Assembly: GCA_010032085.1 (NCBI GenBank)
Contig: RGYL01000034.1
Span: 1 to 7,469, forward strand
Direction of reading: 5' to 3'
Length of the DNA stretch: 7,469 nt
Origin: Actinomycetota bacterium
Lineage (GTDB): Bacteria; Actinomycetota; Actinomycetes; Nanopelagicales; Nanopelagicaceae
Shown here: positions 5,034 through 7,469 of the stretch, one piece after another
Position numbering within the stretch: the stretch's first letter is position 1
How the letters are laid out: every line of letters begins with the position of its first letter
Made by a program: the position numbers and the translations under genes
The notes under the pieces: generated by a model
Told to the model about the DNA's origin: nothing
The model's input: only the letters and a program-made list of their open reading frames with translations
Databases searched by the model: none

Positions 5034-6712
5034 TTGCCGCGATATTCATACAAATTCTCATTGTAGGTCTACTTTTCTTTGCTGCATTTAAATTGTTTAG
5101 CCGCGCTGGAAAACGCGGTTCTAGCGCCTTTTCTATCCGACGATTGTTTCATTACTCACTTCTTTTCTTTTCTGTCGTTATAGCGGGAGTTGGTCTTTCC
5201 GGCTTGCTCGGTAGAACTTTAGATTTTGGAAGAGTAATTGCTGAAAGTAGAACGGATCTTGCCCGTAATCTCTCATTCACGCTCGTTGGAATACCGTTAA
5301 CCTATTTATTTGGACGTTGGTCAAATCGAAACCTTAAAGATGATCCAAGTGAGCGAAAAAGTTTAGCTTGGCATGCCTATTTAACAATCGCATCTATAAC
5401 TTCGTTGGTAGTTGCGCTCTATGGTTTGCACGGCGTACTTTCGTGGGCAATTGGCAATGATCCGTACCGGGGAAGTGCACTTTCCCAATTGCTGGTGTGG
5501 GCATTGATTTGGATATTCCACTTACGGCTATCTGGGCATATTGGTGATGCCAATCGACCTCAATACTTAATTGGTTCTGCTATCGGATTATCAATTTTTG
5601 CAGTGGGATTAGGTGGCCTAGTTGGCAATTCAATTGAACAACTAATTAACTTAGAAAAAGAGGTGCTTTCAATTGAACGGACAGATCCGGTAGTAAATAG
5701 CGCGATAAATCTGCTGCTAGGAATTCCAGTCTGGCTTATCTATTGGTATCGAGGAGCGTTAAAGTTCACACGCGACTTTTTATGGCACGCTTATGTATTC
5801 CTCGCAGGTATTGCTGCAAGCTTCATCACACTAGTAGTCGGACTGAGCGTTACCCTCTATGACGTTCTCGTCTGGTTCTTCGGGGATACCGGAGATGATT
5901 CGGCGGCCCAACATTTCTTCTCTACTGCTAGCGCTTTAGGCGCTTCTGCCACTGGTCTTGCAATATGGACATATCACCGTTCCTTACTTGCAGAAGATCG
6001 CGCTAGAACTGAGCTTCGAAGAATTTATGAATACATAGTTTCTGGAGTAAGTCTGATTGCTGCATCCCTCGGCGTATTGACGATTATCGTAGCTGCAATC
6101 GAGAGCGTTACCCCAAGTGATATCTCCGCATCGGGTGCGGGCTCAAACTCTCTGATACTAGCTATCACTCTCTTAGTTGTGGGCGCACCGATTTGGTGGT
6201 TTTTCTGGAATCGAATCGAGCGCGAAGTACTAAAAGCAGAAGAGGATCTCGCTTCACCCACAAGGAGAATCTTCTTACTCATGCTCTTTGGTGTATCCGG
6301 CGTAGCGGCCGTCATTTCTCTAATCACCGGCATATTTCTACTGTTTGATGACATTTTAAATTCTCAATTTGGAATGAATACTTTTAGAGATACTCGTTTT
6401 GTTATTGGAATACTAATCACTAACGCCGCAATATCTGGTTATCACTGGGCCATTTATCGAAGCGAGAAAGAAGTCGCAGTCGCGATTTTCCAAAAAGGCA
6501 GAAACATCACCTTGGTCGGACCTTCCGATGAGCACATAGTTCAGCTCCTAAAGGAACAGATTGGGGGCCATGTGCAACTTTGGATTTCTCCGGATTCGGG
6601 TACGCCTTGGAATCTTCAAGATTTGGTTGAATTGATTGATGAGACTGATGGGAAAGAGTTACTAGTTATAAACGAAAAGAAGAGCTTGCGGGCCCTTCCT
6701 ATCCAGCACTAG
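5030..6712 (+). CDS. Polytopic membrane protein, three DUF5671-type repeat blocks plus cytosolic C-terminal domain
   Basis: A 560-residue protein of unknown function. About 13 hydrophobic segments are visible: 3-20, 38-61, 81-97, 113-141, 150-166, 178-203, 222-240, 250-284, 297-315, 331-358, 374-393, 412-441 and 456-476. Basic loops alternate as the positive-inside rule predicts, with N-terminus out and C-terminus in. After the first helix the protein is three similar four-helix blocks (about 38-172, 178-325, 331-480). Shared marks are GIPL(87)/GIPV(231)/GAPI(385) in the second helix, WHAY at 114 and 252 opening the third, and a histidine at 164, 316 and 472 at the end of the fourth. I assign these to the DUF5671 type from memory of that four-helix family. 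The last 75 residues form a soluble alpha/beta tail beginning RNITLVGPSDE (491-501). It starts in the ATGA overlap with the small gene upstream. Transporter, sensor or envelope scaffold are all open. Confidence 0.9.
   Translation: MIAAIFIQILIVGLLFFAAFKLFSRAGKRGSSAFSIRRLFHYSLLFFSVVIAGVGLSGLLGRTLDFGRVIAESRTDLARNLSFTLVGIPLTYLFGRWSNRNLKDDPSERKSLAWHAYLTIASITSLVVALYGLHGVLSWAIGNDPYRGSALSQLLVWALIWIFHLRLSGHIGDANRPQYLIGSAIGLSIFAVGLGGLVGNSIEQLINLEKEVLSIERTDPVVNSAINLLLGIPVWLIYWYRGALKFTRDFLWHAYVFLAGIAASFITLVVGLSVTLYDVLVWFFGDTGDDSAAQHFFSTASALGASATGLAIWTYHRSLLAEDRARTELRRIYEYIVSGVSLIAASLGVLTIIVAAIESVTPSDISASGAGSNSLILAITLLVVGAPIWWFFWNRIEREVLKAEEDLASPTRRIFLLMLFGVSGVAAVISLITGIFLLFDDILNSQFGMNTFRDTRFVIGILITNAAISGYHWAIYRSEKEVAVAIFQKGRNITLVGPSDEHIVQLLKEQIGGHVQLWISPDSGTPWNLQDLVELIDETDGKELLVINEKKSLRALPIQH
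5469..5486. repeat. Imperfect 18-bp palindrome (16/18) inside the membrane-protein gene
   Basis: GGGGAAGTGCACTTTCCC is symmetric about the centre of GTGCAC except at one base pair of positions. It encodes Arg-Gly-Ser-Ala-Leu-Ser within an outer loop and the next helix start. It may be chance or a protein-binding site. No function is assigned. Confidence 0.3.
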
Positions 6713-7257
6713 TTGGCCTTCAAGTTCTCCTTGACCATAGCAAGTAAGAGTTTTTCATCGACTTTCCAGTCACTTGGTATACGAACCGTCTTTTTATTAA
6801 CTTCGTAACCCTCTAGCTCTTTCTTCAACTTCGATAAGACTTTGGGATTCCAAGGTGCAATCAAGAGGTGATTTTTTAGAGCGGAGCAACCAAAAACATA
6901 GCTATCTCCATTTTTTAGCATCGGTTGATTCCAAGCTATAACTAATTCCAACTTGGGGTACTTCTTCATAATGACCCTAAAAATCTTCCGCATCGTTTTT
7001 GCCTTGACTGGGTCTATTGACGCAAAAAAGTCTCTTGGTGTTTCATGTCGGCGCGAGGAGAGCGAACCCCGGGAAAACATAACCAGAGCATTTGCATGAG
7101 CTTGGGAAAAGCCAAAATTCTCTCTTAAGAATGCAATCTGTTCCGGATACTTCTTTCCAGAAACTTTCTTCATCTGGGCGAACCAATAGCTCATGGGCTC
7201 GCCATAACGCTTCTCAATTGCAGGGAAGTGGGATTCTCGCTTTGCCTTATCTTTCAT
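6709..7257 (-). CDS. DUF4287-DUF1801 two-domain protein
   Basis: A 182-residue soluble protein. The N-terminal part (about 11-62) has the DUF4287 pattern: a helix around YGEPMSYWFAQMKK (18-31), then EQIAFLRENFGFSQAHANAL (39-58). The rest (about 75-178) looks like DUF1801, a small frataxin/YdhG-like fold, with LELVIAWNQPML (103-114), YVFGCSALKNHLLIAPW (120-136) and a C-terminal helix after VRIPSDWKVDEK (158-169). Frataxin-like members have been linked to iron binding, but no function is secure and no catalytic motif can be named. The ATG at 7257 is the only start before the first domain. There is no Shine-Dalgarno sequence; a weak TACTCT (7273-7268) would give a leader of only about 3 bases. 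The stop TAG shares the CTAG palindrome with the stop of the facing membrane-protein gene, so the genes overlap by 4 bases tail to tail. Confidence 0.88.
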   Translation of the reverse strand: MKDKAKRESHFPAIEKRYGEPMSYWFAQMKKVSGKKYPEQIAFLRENFGFSQAHANALVMFSRGSLSSRRHETPRDFFASIDPVKAKTMRKIFRVIMKKYPKLELVIAWNQPMLKNGDSYVFGCSALKNHLLIAPWNPKVLSKLKKELEGYEVNKKTVRIPSDWKVDEKLLLAMVKENLKAN

Positions 7258-7285
7258 ATCAAGCGCAAGAGTAGTGATAAGTGGT

Positions 7286-7301
7286 GAGAGAACGAACTCT
7301 C
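7286..7301. repeat. Inverted repeat in the second divergent promoter region, possible operator
   Basis: GAGAG (7286-7290) and CTCTC (7297-7301) flank the 6-base centre AACGAA. It lies in the 60-base gap between the DUF4287-DUF1801 gene and the short-chain dehydrogenase, ending 3 bases before the candidate -10 of the latter. Position favours an operator, but 5-bp arms can arise by chance. Confidence 0.35.
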
Positions 7302-7304
7302 TTG

Positions 7305-7317
7305 TATCTTCATGTAC
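7305..7317 (+). promoter_or_regulatory. Candidate -10 element for a leaderless short-chain dehydrogenase transcript
   Basis: TATCTT (7305-7310) fits the TAnnnT pattern and ends 7 bases before the ATG at 7318. This spacing favours 7318 over the in-frame ATG at 7312, which lies only one base after the hexamer. No good -35 is seen at 17 bases upstream. Confidence 0.4.
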
Positions 7318-7469
7318 ATGCTCGCATTCATATCTGGTGGAAGCCGTGGCCTAGGTAAAGAAGTGGCCAAGGCGTTAGCGAATCTAGGTCATGAGGTTGT
7401 GATCATCGCAAAAGATCGGATCCGGGCCGAAGAAACTGCGAAAGAGATTGGTGCTAAATTCGAGATTGC
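7318..7469 (+). CDS. Short-chain dehydrogenase/reductase (SDR), N-terminus only
   Basis: The frame is open to the right edge, giving 50 residues of a protein that would normally be about 240-280. The start is the first strand and dinucleotide-binding loop of a classical SDR: MLAFISGGSRGLG, in which GGSRGLG (7-13) is the TGxxxGxG nucleotide-binding motif with Gly for Thr. The helix KEVAKALANLGHEV and the second strand VVIIAKDR follow, then RAEETAKEIGAKFEI. It should bind NAD(P)(H) and oxidise or reduce an unknown alcohol or ketone. The ATG at 7318 is chosen because it leaves the usual short run before the first strand and lies at the right distance from a -10-like element. ATG at 7312 (two residues longer) is the alternative. 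Confidence 0.85.
   Translation, partial: MLAFISGGSRGLGKEVAKALANLGHEVVIIAKDRIRAEETAKEIGAKFEI

Noticed and set aside
5101..5118. CCGCG-8-CGCGG hairpin
   Set aside because: It lies within the codons of a basic cytosolic loop of the membrane protein, is short, and has no U-run, so there is no reason to call it a terminator or operator.
6660..6760. Possible bidirectional terminator between the convergent genes
   Set aside because: Both strands are coding right up to the shared CTAG, and no GC stem followed by a T run is seen on either strand.
1..7469. CRISPR array, tRNA/rRNA genes, transposases or phage genes
   Set aside because: No regularly spaced repeats, no tRNA-like cloverleaf region and no mobile-element proteins were found. 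Almost all bases are in ordinary coding genes.

Overview
The window looks like part of a small, tightly packed, moderately AT-rich actinobacterial genome. The tRNA hydroxylase and the aminotransferase have an actinobacterial character. By eye the G+C content is in the 40s, there are no intergenic gaps above about 110 bases, and several genes overlap. I infer a streamlined freshwater lineage of the Nanopelagicales type (acI group, e.g. Planktophila/Nanopelagicus). This rests on protein character and base composition, not on a database search.

Left half (1-4479, all minus strand): a run of four genes read right to left. They are trhO (tRNA U34 hydroxylase), nnrD (NAD(P)H-hydrate dehydratase), a class III PLP aminotransferase, and mmsA (CoA-acylating (methyl)malonate-semialdehyde dehydrogenase, cut by the left edge). 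trhO and nnrD overlap by 29 bases, nnrD and the aminotransferase are 31-32 bases apart, and the aminotransferase and mmsA are 2 bases apart. One transcript from a promoter before trhO could cover all four, although the aminotransferase start has its own unusual inverted repeats. The last two genes make chemical sense as a pair: the transaminase turns an omega/beta-amino acid (beta-alanine or 3-aminoisobutyrate is the best guess) into a semialdehyde, and MmsA turns that into acetyl-CoA or propionyl-CoA. The first two are housekeeping or repair functions.

Middle (4480-6712): a 107-base divergent promoter region holds a perfect 8-bp-arm inverted repeat. It leads into a two-gene plus-strand unit: a small membrane-anchored protein with an NTF2/DUF4878-like outer domain, then by an ATGA overlap a roughly 13-helix membrane protein made of three similar blocks of DUF5671 type with a cytosolic C-terminal domain. 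Neither has a known function. This is the least understood and most interesting part of the window.

Right end (6709-7469): a DUF4287-DUF1801 protein on the minus strand converges on the membrane protein so closely that both stop codons lie in the same CTAG palindrome. A second short divergent region (60 bases) with another inverted repeat leads to the start of a short-chain dehydrogenase/reductase, cut by the right edge.

Start signals follow a pattern. The genes likely to lead transcripts (trhO, the 148-residue gene, the SDR) show a -10-like hexamer 6-7 bases before the start codon and no proper Shine-Dalgarno sequence, which suggests leaderless mRNAs. The internal genes nnrD and mmsA have good Shine-Dalgarno sites. 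I saw no rRNA, tRNA, CRISPR array, insertion sequence or prophage gene, and no stretch over 300 bases lacks a gene.
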